This document shows, in pieces, positions 28,279 to 35,541 of a stretch of 64,000 nt of DNA. A program made the translations under genes and the position numbers. Where the stretch lies: assembly GCA_049516155.1 (NCBI GenBank), contig JBEKTJ010000027.1, positions 9,656-73,655 on the forward strand. The letters run 5' to 3'. Within the stretch, counting starts at the first letter, position 1, and the number at the start of each line of letters is the position of its first letter. Source of the stretch: Bog-159 sp049516155 (GTDB lineage Bacteria > Acidobacteriota > Terriglobia > Bryobacterales > Bryobacteraceae). Below the pieces are notes generated by a model that searched no databases, was not told the origin of the DNA, and was given only the letters and a program-made list of their open reading frames with translations.

Positions 28279-29439
28279 ATGCGCGAGGTACGCGTCAACC
28301 GCAAAGCGGCCCGCCGGGTCGCGTCGGGCCATCTCTGGATTTTCGAAAGCGATATCGTGGATAAGGGCGGCGCGGAGGCGGGCGCCGCGGTCAAGGTGGT
28401 CAATCTCGCCGGGAAGCCCCTCGGCACGGCCCACTTCAGCTCCACTTCGCAGATTGGCTTGCGAATGCTATCGCAGAATGTGGAGGAGATTGGCCGCGAA
28501 TTCTTTGCGCAGCGGCTGGCGGCGGCCGAGGCCCATCGCCGCCTCGTGGTGAGCGGCACCGACGCTTATCGCGTGGTTTACGGGGAAGGCGATCTGCTGC
28601 CCGCGCTGGTTGTGGATCGCTATGCGGACTGGCTCGTCATGCAAACCCTCAACCAGGGCATGGACGGCATCCGCGAGTCGATCGTGGCCAGCCTGGTGGA
28701 GCTATTTTCGCCGCGCGGCATCGTGGCGCGCAACGATTCGGCCGTGCGGGCCAAGGAAGCTTTGCCGCTCGAATCCGGCGTGGTCTACGGCGAGGCGCCC
28801 GATACCGTGGATTTCCGGATGAATGGCCTGCGCCTGCAGGCGGATTTGCTGCACGGCCAGAAGACCGGCGCCTTTCTCGACCAGCGGGAAAACTATATCG
28901 CGGCGGCCCGCTACGCCCGCGGCAAGGCGCTCGATTGTTTCACTTCCTCCGGCGGCTTCGCCTTGCATCTGGCTTCCGTCTGCGAATCGGTGGAGGCCTT
29001 GGATAGCTCCGGCGCGGCGCTGGCCACCGCCGGCCGCAATGCCGCGCGCAACGGCATTTCCAATATCGAATTCCGCCAAGCGGACGTCTTCGTCGTGCTG
29101 GCGGCCTATGCGTCCGCGCGGCGCCAGTTTCAGACGGTGGTGCTCGACCCGCCGGCTTTCGCCAAGTCGCGCAGCACGCTCGAAGGCGCCATCCGCGGCT
29201 ACAAGGAAATCAATTTGCGGGCGCTGCGGCTGTTGGGTCCGGGCGGCATTCTGGTGACGTGTTCGTGCTCGCAACGTTTGACTGAAGCGGCGTTCCTGGA
29301 GTTGATCGCGCAAGCCGCGCTGGATGCCGGGCGGCAATTGCGGGTATTGGAGCGCCGTACGCAAGGGCCGGATCATCCTATCCTGCTGACGGTGCCGGAG
29401 ACACATTACTTGAAGTGTTTGATACTGCAAGTAGTATGA
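28279..29439 (+). CDS. rlmI: class I SAM-dependent rRNA methyltransferase (RlmI-like)
   Basis: 386 residues. The N-terminal PUA domain (HLWIFESDIVDKGGAEAGAA) and the central EEHR-like domain precede a Rossmann methyltransferase (about residues 190-386): LDCFTSSGGFALHLA (SAM motif I), FQTVVLDPPAFAKS (motif IV, NPPY-like), and LVTCSCSQRL. RlmI methylates C5 of cytosine 1962 in 23S rRNA; target identity here is inferred from architecture. It starts 6 nt after the channel gene and may be cotranscribed with it. Confidence 0.88.
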   Translation: MREVRVNRKAARRVASGHLWIFESDIVDKGGAEAGAAVKVVNLAGKPLGTAHFSSTSQIGLRMLSQNVEEIGREFFAQRLAAAEAHRRLVVSGTDAYRVVYGEGDLLPALVVDRYADWLVMQTLNQGMDGIRESIVASLVELFSPRGIVARNDSAVRAKEALPLESGVVYGEAPDTVDFRMNGLRLQADLLHGQKTGAFLDQRENYIAAARYARGKALDCFTSSGGFALHLASVCESVEALDSSGAALATAGRNAARNGISNIEFRQADVFVVLAAYASARRQFQTVVLDPPAFAKSRSTLEGAIRGYKEINLRALRLLGPGGILVTCSCSQRLTEAAFLELIAQAALDAGRQLRVLERRTQGPDHPILLTVPETHYLKCLILQVV

Positions 29440-29441
29440 TG

Positions 29442-29948
29442 TTATGCGTTCAGGCGGGAAAGCCAGCCTGTCAGATCGCCGGCCAACTGCGCATTGTCCG
29501 TCGCGATTTGCTGATAGCGCTGCGCCGCCAGTTGCTTGAATTCCGCCAGGAGTTGCACCGGATCGAGGGCGTTGATTTGGGCGATCGAAATCGGCCCCAG
29601 GACGCCATCCACAGTACATTGGCCGCCGCAGGCGTTCACCGCCGATTGCAGTAGCTTCAGCGCCGCCGGCCCCATGTTCACGGTCAGATCGAAGACCTTG
29701 TCGGCAAGGCTCTGATCGGCAATGGATCCCATGGAATAGCGATTCCAGAAGTAAGTCTGATAAATCGCGGACGCGTCCGCGACGCTGAGATTTTGGATAA
29801 AGCTCTCATCGGCATCGGGCTTGTAGCCGGAGCTTTGCACGAACGCTAGAGTGATCCCGTGGTTCACGATTTCCCCGGTTACCGTATTGTGAAAGAACCC
29901 GCCCTCGTTTTGCAGGGTAATCGCTACGGCTGGTTGAAAGTCCGCCAT
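29442..29948 (-). CDS. GH108-type N-acetylmuramidase
   Basis: 168 residues of the glycosyl hydrolase 108 / 'secretion activator' family. The catalytic glutamate lies in TLQNEGGFFHNTVTGE near residue 15, followed by NHGITLAF. The YFWNRYSMGSIADQSLADKV and FDLTVNMGPAALKLLQSAVN blocks are typical. The C-terminal half contains a peptidoglycan-binding 3-like segment (CTVDGVLGPISIAQINAL). No signal peptide is visible, so export may use a holin-like route, or the gene may be a phage-derived remnant; no other phage gene is nearby. Confidence 0.85.
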   Translation of the reverse strand: MADFQPAVAITLQNEGGFFHNTVTGEIVNHGITLAFVQSSGYKPDADESFIQNLSVADASAIYQTYFWNRYSMGSIADQSLADKVFDLTVNMGPAALKLLQSAVNACGGQCTVDGVLGPISIAQINALDPVQLLAEFKQLAAQRYQQIATDNAQLAGDLTGWLSRLNA

Positions 29949-29976
29949 TGTGATACACGCTCCTCCATTGATGTTA

Positions 29977-30448
29977 CTACGCGAGGACGACGACGGCCGC
30001 TACCAGCTTGTAGCACACGCCGTCCAGCGAATCGCCAAGGCTGATCGTGAAGAGGATTGTGCCATCCTCGGAAATTCCGAGATCGCTGGAGCGATAGTCG
30101 CCTTCGTCGCGCCGCTGTAGAGGTCCGGCATAAGCCGGATCCGTCACCGGCAAGTCGTACGAGACCCCTCCAAGCTGGAAGAGGACGCGCGGCATATTAC
30201 GCAGTTCGTAGGTGTTGAATTCGGCGTGCCATCGGATATCGCCGGGCTGCACCAGCACGAGCGACTCTCGCGCCGGCCGGCTCTGAAACTACGCGTCCGG
30301 AACGGACCTCCCTTGTTACCGAAGAGTAAAGGCCCTGGCGCACCGCAGCCGACGCGAATCCGCCGCCCGCGTCCGCGCGCAGCCCGGTCAGGCACCGGTT
30401 GTTCCACATATACGATTTCGCCGGACAGATCAGGTCGACCGAGGGCAC
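29977..30448 (-). pseudogene. decayed dual OB-domain protein beside the DUF488 genes
   Basis: The C-terminal 90-odd residues read SLVLVQPGDIRWHAEFNTYE, then FQLGGVSYDLPVTDP and TISLGDSLDGVCYKLVAA, the conserved end of 'dual OB-containing' proteins. In a different frame just upstream lies VDLICPAKSYMWNNRCLTGL, which matches that family's N-terminus, and GRVVSEPAGAR, which fits directly before SLVLV. A frameshift near 30,285 separates the pieces, and the total (about 155 residues) is well short of the usual 220-250, so the middle is deleted. A GTG could translate the C-terminal piece alone (93 residues). It lies 9 nt after the second DUF488 gene. Family assignment is from memory of the motifs. 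Confidence 0.6.
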
Positions 30449-30457
30449 GGAGCCGTC

Positions 30458-30895
30458 CTACAAGTGAGTGATTGTCAGATCGCCCCACTTATCGCGCAAG
30501 TACTCCAGCACCAGCCGGCGATGGCAATGCTCGGCGGTGGGCTCGCTGCACAAGAGCACGGTGGGGACGGAGAACAAGCCGCGGTCGAGCGTTTCCTCGA
30601 TCTTTCTGTCTGCCATTAACGCCAGGAACTTCATTTCATAGTCCAGCCACGGCCCCTTGTTCTTCTTGTATTCGTCCAGCATCCCTTGCGTGGGCGCCAG
30701 GAGAGGTTCGTGCCGGTAATCCGCGCCGCAGATCTCCTTCAGGAAGAATTGCAGGTCTTCCCGCTTGGTGAATCCGGCCAGTTGCGACACGTTGTTGAGC
30801 CGCACGTCGAGCAAGCGCCGGATGCCCCCGCGTTTCAGAAGAGTGAAGAACTGCTCTGCCGTTTTTTTTGTGAAACCGATGGAACTGACTTCCAT
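30458..30895 (-). CDS. DUF488 family protein, second of a tandem pair
   Basis: 145 residues starting MEVSSIGFTKKTAEQFF. It carries the DUF488 blocks: GGIRRLLDVRLNNVSQLAGF near the start, CGADYRHEPLLAPTQGML in the centre, and a C-terminal LLCSEPTAEHCHRRLV with the conserved Cys and CH.R motif. The frame is open 180 nt further upstream but overlaps the other DUF488 gene, so this ATG is preferred. Function unknown; the family is often found near restriction, repair or defence-like genes. The upstream paralogue ends 29 nt before it. Confidence 0.85.
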   Translation of the reverse strand: MEVSSIGFTKKTAEQFFTLLKRGGIRRLLDVRLNNVSQLAGFTKREDLQFFLKEICGADYRHEPLLAPTQGMLDEYKKNKGPWLDYEMKFLALMADRKIEETLDRGLFSVPTVLLCSEPTAEHCHRRLVLEYLRDKWGDLTITHL

Positions 30896-30924
30896 GGCGC
30901 ATCCGTTTCGTCGAACAAACTGAG

Positions 30925-31461
30925 CTAGTCGCTCTGCGGCTCGGCGGCGGCCAGTTCCGCCTCGGTCTGCAGGCGGCCGTCGCCGCGAATGTGCTCCAGC
31001 GCTACGCCGCGCTCGCCGAGCACACGGCCCACCAGCAGCCGGCGATGGCACCCGCGGGGATCCTCCTCCGCGCACAGCGCCGCCACCACGTACTGCCGCA
31101 AGCCTTCCTCCAAACGGGCCACGCCGTTCCGGAAATTGGGTGACTCGACGACTCTGTCATACAGCACATGGCCGGCGGCATCGTAGTAGGCCTCGCCGCG
31201 CGGCCGTCCGCCCAACTCGCTGCCGAGGTAGACGTATTGGTATCCCGCCGCCCGCAGACCCTCCAAGAGGGACTCGCGGTCGAACTGCGTGGTGTATTTG
31301 GAATACGGGCTGGAGCGCACGTCGGCCACCACTTGGACCGCATGCAGCGCCAGCAATTCCAAGAAATGTTCGAGGGAATGGTTGGAGTGGCCGATTGTCA
31401 GGAGGCGGCGCCTGGCTTGGGCCTGCCGTTCGGTGGGCAACACCACACCATCATACGACAT
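30925..31461 (-). CDS. DUF488 family protein, first of a tandem pair
   Basis: 178 residues from the ATG at MSYDGVVLP. Family blocks are LLTIGHSNHSLEHFLELLAL, VVADVRSSPYSKYTTQFD, YQYVYLGSELGGRP and ALCAEEDPRGCHRRLLVG. It belongs to a different DUF488 subgroup from its downstream neighbour (GHSN versus GFTKK start), so the pair is not a recent duplication. Together with the dual-OB relic, the three genes form a compact minus-strand operon. Catalytic role is unknown; the conserved Cys/His-Arg motif near the end suggests an enzyme. Confidence 0.88.
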   Translation of the reverse strand: MSYDGVVLPTERQAQARRRLLTIGHSNHSLEHFLELLALHAVQVVADVRSSPYSKYTTQFDRESLLEGLRAAGYQYVYLGSELGGRPRGEAYYDAAGHVLYDRVVESPNFRNGVARLEEGLRQYVVAALCAEEDPRGCHRRLLVGRVLGERGVALEHIRGDGRLQTEAELAAAEPQSD

Positions 31462-31777
31462 CGAGACGGCTGGTTGCGATGTAGTCACGCCGGTTTCAAC
31501 GCGACGACACTTCCGAGATCGGCCCCGCTGCAAGTCTCAGAATCGCGCCAATTCTTCCGTACTGTAAGTACCGGAACCGCAATAAAATCAAAAAAATATT
31601 TACTATTTAATGGTTGCGAAACAGACGGACCGATGTATACTCAATCCAATCGGGATGCCGAATAAAGCAAATTCCGGATAAATCGAGCACTAGCATGCGT
31701 CGCGCTCCATTGCAGCAACTGGAATGGCGGGGTAATTTGTAACAACGTAGATTCCAATACCGGACAAAGGAGAAATT
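31462..31777. other. AT-rich intergenic region with divergent starts
   Basis: This 316-nt stretch separates the DUF488 operon from the S53 peptidase gene. Its central part (about 31,575-31,680) is far more AT-rich than the rest of the window. It contains the candidate promoter listed separately and about 130 nt of possible leader before the peptidase. I see no further gene, RNA or clear repeat in it. Confidence 0.6.
31614..31641 (+). promoter_or_regulatory. candidate sigma70 promoter of the S53 peptidase gene
   Basis: TTGCGA, 16 nt, TATACT in the AT-rich intergenic stretch (4/6 and 5/6 consensus matches). The predicted start is about 130 nt before the ATG, leaving a long leader that ends in AAAGGAG 7 nt before the start codon. 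Confidence 0.4.
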
Positions 31778-34030
31778 ATGATTCGAAGATTAGGCGCGTC
31801 TTGGCTGACAGTCTTCGTGCTTGTATCGGTCGTGAGTTTCGTTTGCCATGCGCAGCCGGCGCCCCTGTTGACCCATCATGTGCGCGGTGTGACTCTCAAT
31901 GGGCAGGCGCGGTCCGCCGGACGTCTTCCCTCGGAGCAGCGCCTGCGGCTGGTGGTTGTCCTGCCGCTGCGCAATCAGCCAGACTTAGACCGGTTCTTGA
32001 AGGAACTCTACAATCCTGCCAGTCCGTCTTACCGCCAATACCTAACGGTGGAAGAGTTCGCCGACGCTTTCGGGCCTACACAGCGGGACTACGACGCGGT
32101 CCTTCGTTGGGCGGAAACCAACGGCCTCACCGTAGCTGCCACTTCCCGCAATCGCATGAACGTGGATGTGACGGGGCCGGTGGCAGCCATCGAGACGGCC
32201 TTCCATGTGAACATGGGTCTCTACCAGCACCCCACCGAAAACCGCACTTTCTATGCTCCGGACCGCGAGCCCGCGGTGGACCTGCCCTTCCCCCTATGGC
32301 ACATCGCGGGACTGGACAACTATTCGATCCCGCGGCCTCTTCTGGTGAAGAATCCGAACGTAACGTCTAATGCCACCACTGGCTCCTGCCCGTCCGCCTC
32401 TTTTTGCGGCAGCGACATGCGAGCGGCCTATTACGAGGGAACGGCTCTCACCGGCAGCGGCCAGTCGGTCGGGCTGTTGGAGTTCGCCGGCACCGATTTG
32501 GCCGACCTGGAAACGTACTATGCGAACGCGGGTCAAACCAACAACGTTCCTATAACTGTGCTATCCACCGACGGGACCAGCACGAGCTGCGAGGAGCCCG
32601 ACTGCGACGACACCGAACAGACCATCGACATGACACAGGCGCTGGGGATGGCGCCGGGCCTGGCCAGTCTGGTGATGTACGTTGGATCGACCGATGCGGC
32701 CATCTTTAACGCCATGGCCACGGCCAGTCCGCTGAACGCGCAATTGAGCTCTTCGTGGCTCTTTGAGCCGGACACGGGCGTTGACGATCCGTACTTTCAG
32801 GAGTTCGCCGCGCAGGGTCAGAATCTGTTCCAGGCGGCGGGCGACAGCGGTGCGTGGACGTCGTCTTCTTTCGTCTACCCGGCGGACAACATGTACCTCA
32901 CGTCCGTCGGCGGGACGGACTTGGAAACCAGCGCGGCCGGCGGACCCTGGAGTTCGGAAACGGTTTGGGTTGACGGCGGCGGCGGCGTCTCGCCGGACAA
33001 GTTTGCAATTCCTTTCTGGCAGACGACCACAGCCAGCGGCTGCTCCGCGTGCTCCAAGAACTATCGCAACGGCCCGGACGTTGCGGCCAATGCTAATTTC
33101 ACCTTTTACGTCTGCGCCGATCAGACTACCTGCACAGCTAATTTGTACGGCGGGACCAGTTTTGCGGCGCCCATGTGGGCCGGCTACCTGGCCCTAGTCA
33201 ATCAGCAGGCGGCGATGAACAGTATGCCTCCGCTCGGTTTCATCAATCCGGCCCTCTACGATATCGGTTTAAGCTCGAGCTATGACGCCGATTTCCACGA
33301 TATCACCAGCGGCAGTAATGGGTTTTCGGCAACAACGGGCTACGATTTGGCGAGTGGCTGGGGCAGCCCGAACGGAAGCGGCCTGATCGATGGGCTGCTC
33401 AACACCATAAACATTCCCGGCTTCGGACTTACAGCTTCAGCCACGACGGTCGCAGTGGTGCAGGGCGGTTCGGCAACGTCCACGATTACCAGCACAGTGA
33501 CGAACGGCTTTAGCTCGGGCATTTCCTTGTCTGCCACGGGCCAGCCCACAGGCGTCACCATAACCTTCAGTCCATCTTCGATTGCCGGGGCGGGAGCTTC
33601 CACCATGACCATCGCCGTAGCCGCATCTACGGCAATCGGTACGTACAGTATTAAGGTCGCGGGAACCTCCGGCAGTATTACCGAAATCGTTGCCGTTTCC
33701 CTGATGGTTTCCAAAATGCCTCCCAACTACGCGATCACCGCATCGCCCGCGTCGATTAGCGTTGCCAGGGATAGCGCCGGCGCATCCATAATCACTACCA
33801 CTGTTTCCGGCGGCTTTGACTCGGCCATATCCTTATCGGCGACTGGCTACCCAATTGGCGTGGCCGTAATATTCAGCCCTGAGACCATACCGGCGCCGGG
33901 CTCGGGGAAGTCGATCGTGAAAATCGAAGTGGGTAAGGGAGTCGCGCTCGGAAACCATACGATCACTATAAACGCCACAGGCGGAGGCCTGCCGCGTACG
34001 ACTCAGATAACGCTCGACGTCGTGAACTGA
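31778..34030 (+). CDS. secreted S53 sedolisin-type (pro-kumamolisin) peptidase
   Basis: 750-residue exported acid serine peptidase. Signal peptide to about residue 25; propeptide 30-195 (LNGQARSAGRLPSEQRLRL; FLKELYNPASPSYRQYLTVE). The catalytic domain holds the sedolisin tetrad: Glu280 and Asp284 in DTEQTIDMTQ, oxyanion Asp356 in AAGDSGAW, and Ser461 in YGGTSFAAPMW. The calcium site near 495-530 follows (YDIG...DFHDITSGSNGF). Residues 545-750 are two Ig-like repeats of about 90 residues (FGLTASATTVAVVQGGSA and YAITASPASISVARDSA), likely for cell-wall or substrate binding. A strong AAAGGAG ribosome site precedes the ATG. It probably degrades proteins at low pH outside the cell. Confidence 0.95.
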   Translation: MIRRLGASWLTVFVLVSVVSFVCHAQPAPLLTHHVRGVTLNGQARSAGRLPSEQRLRLVVVLPLRNQPDLDRFLKELYNPASPSYRQYLTVEEFADAFGPTQRDYDAVLRWAETNGLTVAATSRNRMNVDVTGPVAAIETAFHVNMGLYQHPTENRTFYAPDREPAVDLPFPLWHIAGLDNYSIPRPLLVKNPNVTSNATTGSCPSASFCGSDMRAAYYEGTALTGSGQSVGLLEFAGTDLADLETYYANAGQTNNVPITVLSTDGTSTSCEEPDCDDTEQTIDMTQALGMAPGLASLVMYVGSTDAAIFNAMATASPLNAQLSSSWLFEPDTGVDDPYFQEFAAQGQNLFQAAGDSGAWTSSSFVYPADNMYLTSVGGTDLETSAAGGPWSSETVWVDGGGGVSPDKFAIPFWQTTTASGCSACSKNYRNGPDVAANANFTFYVCADQTTCTANLYGGTSFAAPMWAGYLALVNQQAAMNSMPPLGFINPALYDIGLSSSYDADFHDITSGSNGFSATTGYDLASGWGSPNGSGLIDGLLNTINIPGFGLTASATTVAVVQGGSATSTITSTVTNGFSSGISLSATGQPTGVTITFSPSSIAGAGASTMTIAVAASTAIGTYSIKVAGTSGSITEIVAVSLMVSKMPPNYAITASPASISVARDSAGASIITTTVSGGFDSAISLSATGYPIGVAVIFSPETIPAPGSGKSIVKIEVGKGVALGNHTITINATGGGLPRTTQITLDVVN

Positions 34031-34131
34031 GTAACAGCGAGCTTGAACCGTTCGAATTGAAAGCTGATTTTCATTCTCTGACCGCGGGATCGGAGACACC
34101 CCCTAATCGGGGAATTCACAAGGAGACAAAA

Positions 34132-34998
34132 GTGAGACAAATGTCAAAAAAAAGTGCGAGAAAAGGATTTTGTTCGATAGCGGCGGCAGTTGTTCTGATT
34201 CCTTTCGCCCAACCGGCGGCAGCACAGAACTACAAGGGAACACCTAAGCCGACGATCCAAGATTATGGACCGCCGGTTGGAAACGTCCAGTATAAGAACA
34301 CCTCCGAAAAACCCGCTAGCGGGAAATGCGGCAATCCGGCCGGCAACTGCCTGTTTTACGGCGGCGACTTTCTCTATGATCCCCTTTACCCTACCAGTCT
34401 TCCCAATGGCTTGGCCAACGAAAGTACGGCGTCGGTACCCGGAATCCCGTACGGGGCCGCAACCTGGGTTCCGTTCACCGTGCCGGTGGGCGAGGTTTGG
34501 GAGGTGATGGGACTCTTCACGAACAATCAGTCGTCTTATGGCGTCCTCGACCAGGGAACCGAACCCACCTCTGTGGCCTACTGGTCGATCAATGAAGATG
34601 TGTTCTCAGGTAACGGTGGAACCGTTCTCGGTTCGGGTACTGCCCCGGCCACCAGCACAGCGACCGGCCGCTCCTCTTTCGGACTGTACGAATTCACGGT
34701 CCAAGTAACAGGACTGAGCCTCACGCTGACGCCTGGTTCATACTGGATGAGCGTGGTTCCCATATGTACGAATACGGCCGACCCTTACTGTGATGGCGTG
34801 TTCTTTTTGTCTGACGTCGAATACATTAACACCACTCCCGCAAACGCCTTCGGCCCGGCCGAGCCGGTGGATGCTTCGTTCTTCGACTCTTCTTTCTTCG
34901 GCCTGAGCTTCGATCCCGCCGCAGGCACTCTAGGCGCATGCGCCGGTTTTGGCTGCGACGCGTTCTCGGCGGGCGTGCTTGGAAGAAGAGCGAAGTAA
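34132..34998 (+). CDS. exported protein of unknown function
   Basis: 288 residues. The GTG start is chosen because AAGGAG lies 6 nt upstream; the ATG 9 nt later would have an unusual 15-nt spacing. The N-terminus (MSKKSARKGFCSIAAAVVLI...AAAQ) is a signal peptide. The rest is beta-rich, with three or four cysteine pairs (KCGNPAGNC, ICTNTADPYC, ACAGFGC), and contains a WVPFTVPVGEVWEVMGLFTN block that suggests a jelly-roll or adhesin-like fold. It lies about 100 nt after the S53 gene and may share its transcript. No C-terminal sorting signal is evident. I do not recognise the family. Confidence 0.7.
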   Translation: MRQMSKKSARKGFCSIAAAVVLIPFAQPAAAQNYKGTPKPTIQDYGPPVGNVQYKNTSEKPASGKCGNPAGNCLFYGGDFLYDPLYPTSLPNGLANESTASVPGIPYGAATWVPFTVPVGEVWEVMGLFTNNQSSYGVLDQGTEPTSVAYWSINEDVFSGNGGTVLGSGTAPATSTATGRSSFGLYEFTVQVTGLSLTLTPGSYWMSVVPICTNTADPYCDGVFFLSDVEYINTTPANAFGPAEPVDASFFDSSFFGLSFDPAAGTLGACAGFGCDAFSAGVLGRRAK

Positions 34999-35541
34999 CG
35001 TGTCCTTGGAGGGCGGCCCGGCCCCAGCGGCTGCGGCAGAGATTGGCCGCCCGACAAGAGCATTCTCGTACGCCTGCGAAGGCCGCGCACCAGGGGTGCC
35101 CGGCGCGGAGGGCTGCGGTGGAATAGGGGAGCGACTGGCGCGGCTGCGCTTGTCACGGGCACAATCTTCGTCGGAGCTTTTCTGGCCGCCACAGGACCGG
35201 CGGATAGCCAATCGACAGAGGCTTTCAGATCCAGCGGGGGACCACGGTCGGGTCTGCGGGATACGCGGTCAATGTCTGGCTGTGGTGCGAGGCGTCGATA
35301 TGCCCAGTGCCGGACAGCCTCCATTTCGGCGCGGACCCCGAAGCGGGTGACCGTCGGCTGCCATGAGATGCTGAAAGCGGGAACTGCCAGGTCACTGTCA
35401 GCGAGACATGACGGTTTCGGTGGCGCCCGAAGCTCCCATCACAGTAATCGTGGCGGGCCTTCCGGCCGCGGTACCGCCCAAGAATCGTGGCTTTCGCCGC
35501 GATTGGAGGTCGTCCGTCGTATTAGATGCTGCGTCACGGCG
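34999..35541. other. gene-free stretch containing a diverged duplicate of nicO linker DNA
   Basis: No credible gene was found in this 543-nt gap. Its central part is homologous to DNA inside the Ni/Co transporter gene 6.2 kb away (listed as a repeat). The remainder is GC-rich, with overlapping open frames in several directions and no start/ribosome-site support. It separates the exported protein from the C-terminus of the RiPP-type radical SAM gene. Confidence 0.6.
35082..35284 (-). repeat. diverged duplicate of the nicO linker segment
   Basis: Read on the minus strand this sequence encodes PLDLKASVDWLSAGPVAARK and APTKIVPVTSAAAPV. The transporter gene at 41.3-41.5 kb encodes PQDLKASVAWVAAGPVVARK and APPKIVPVPPAATPA. 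Long identical nucleotide blocks such as GGAGGGCTGCGG, CGGGCACAATCTTCG and CCACGGTCGGGTC also match, in the same orientation. Flanking DNA does not match, so only about 200 nt was copied. Here it lies outside any gene. Confidence 0.8.

Noticed and set aside
29442..29948. Prophage remnant based on the GH108 muramidase
   Set aside because: No integrase, capsid, tail, holin or attachment repeat is visible nearby; the gene alone is not sufficient.
31642..31777. Riboswitch (for example c-di-GMP type) in the leader of the S53 peptidase gene
   Set aside because: Short A-rich motifs occur but the conserved paired elements of known classes could not be assembled.
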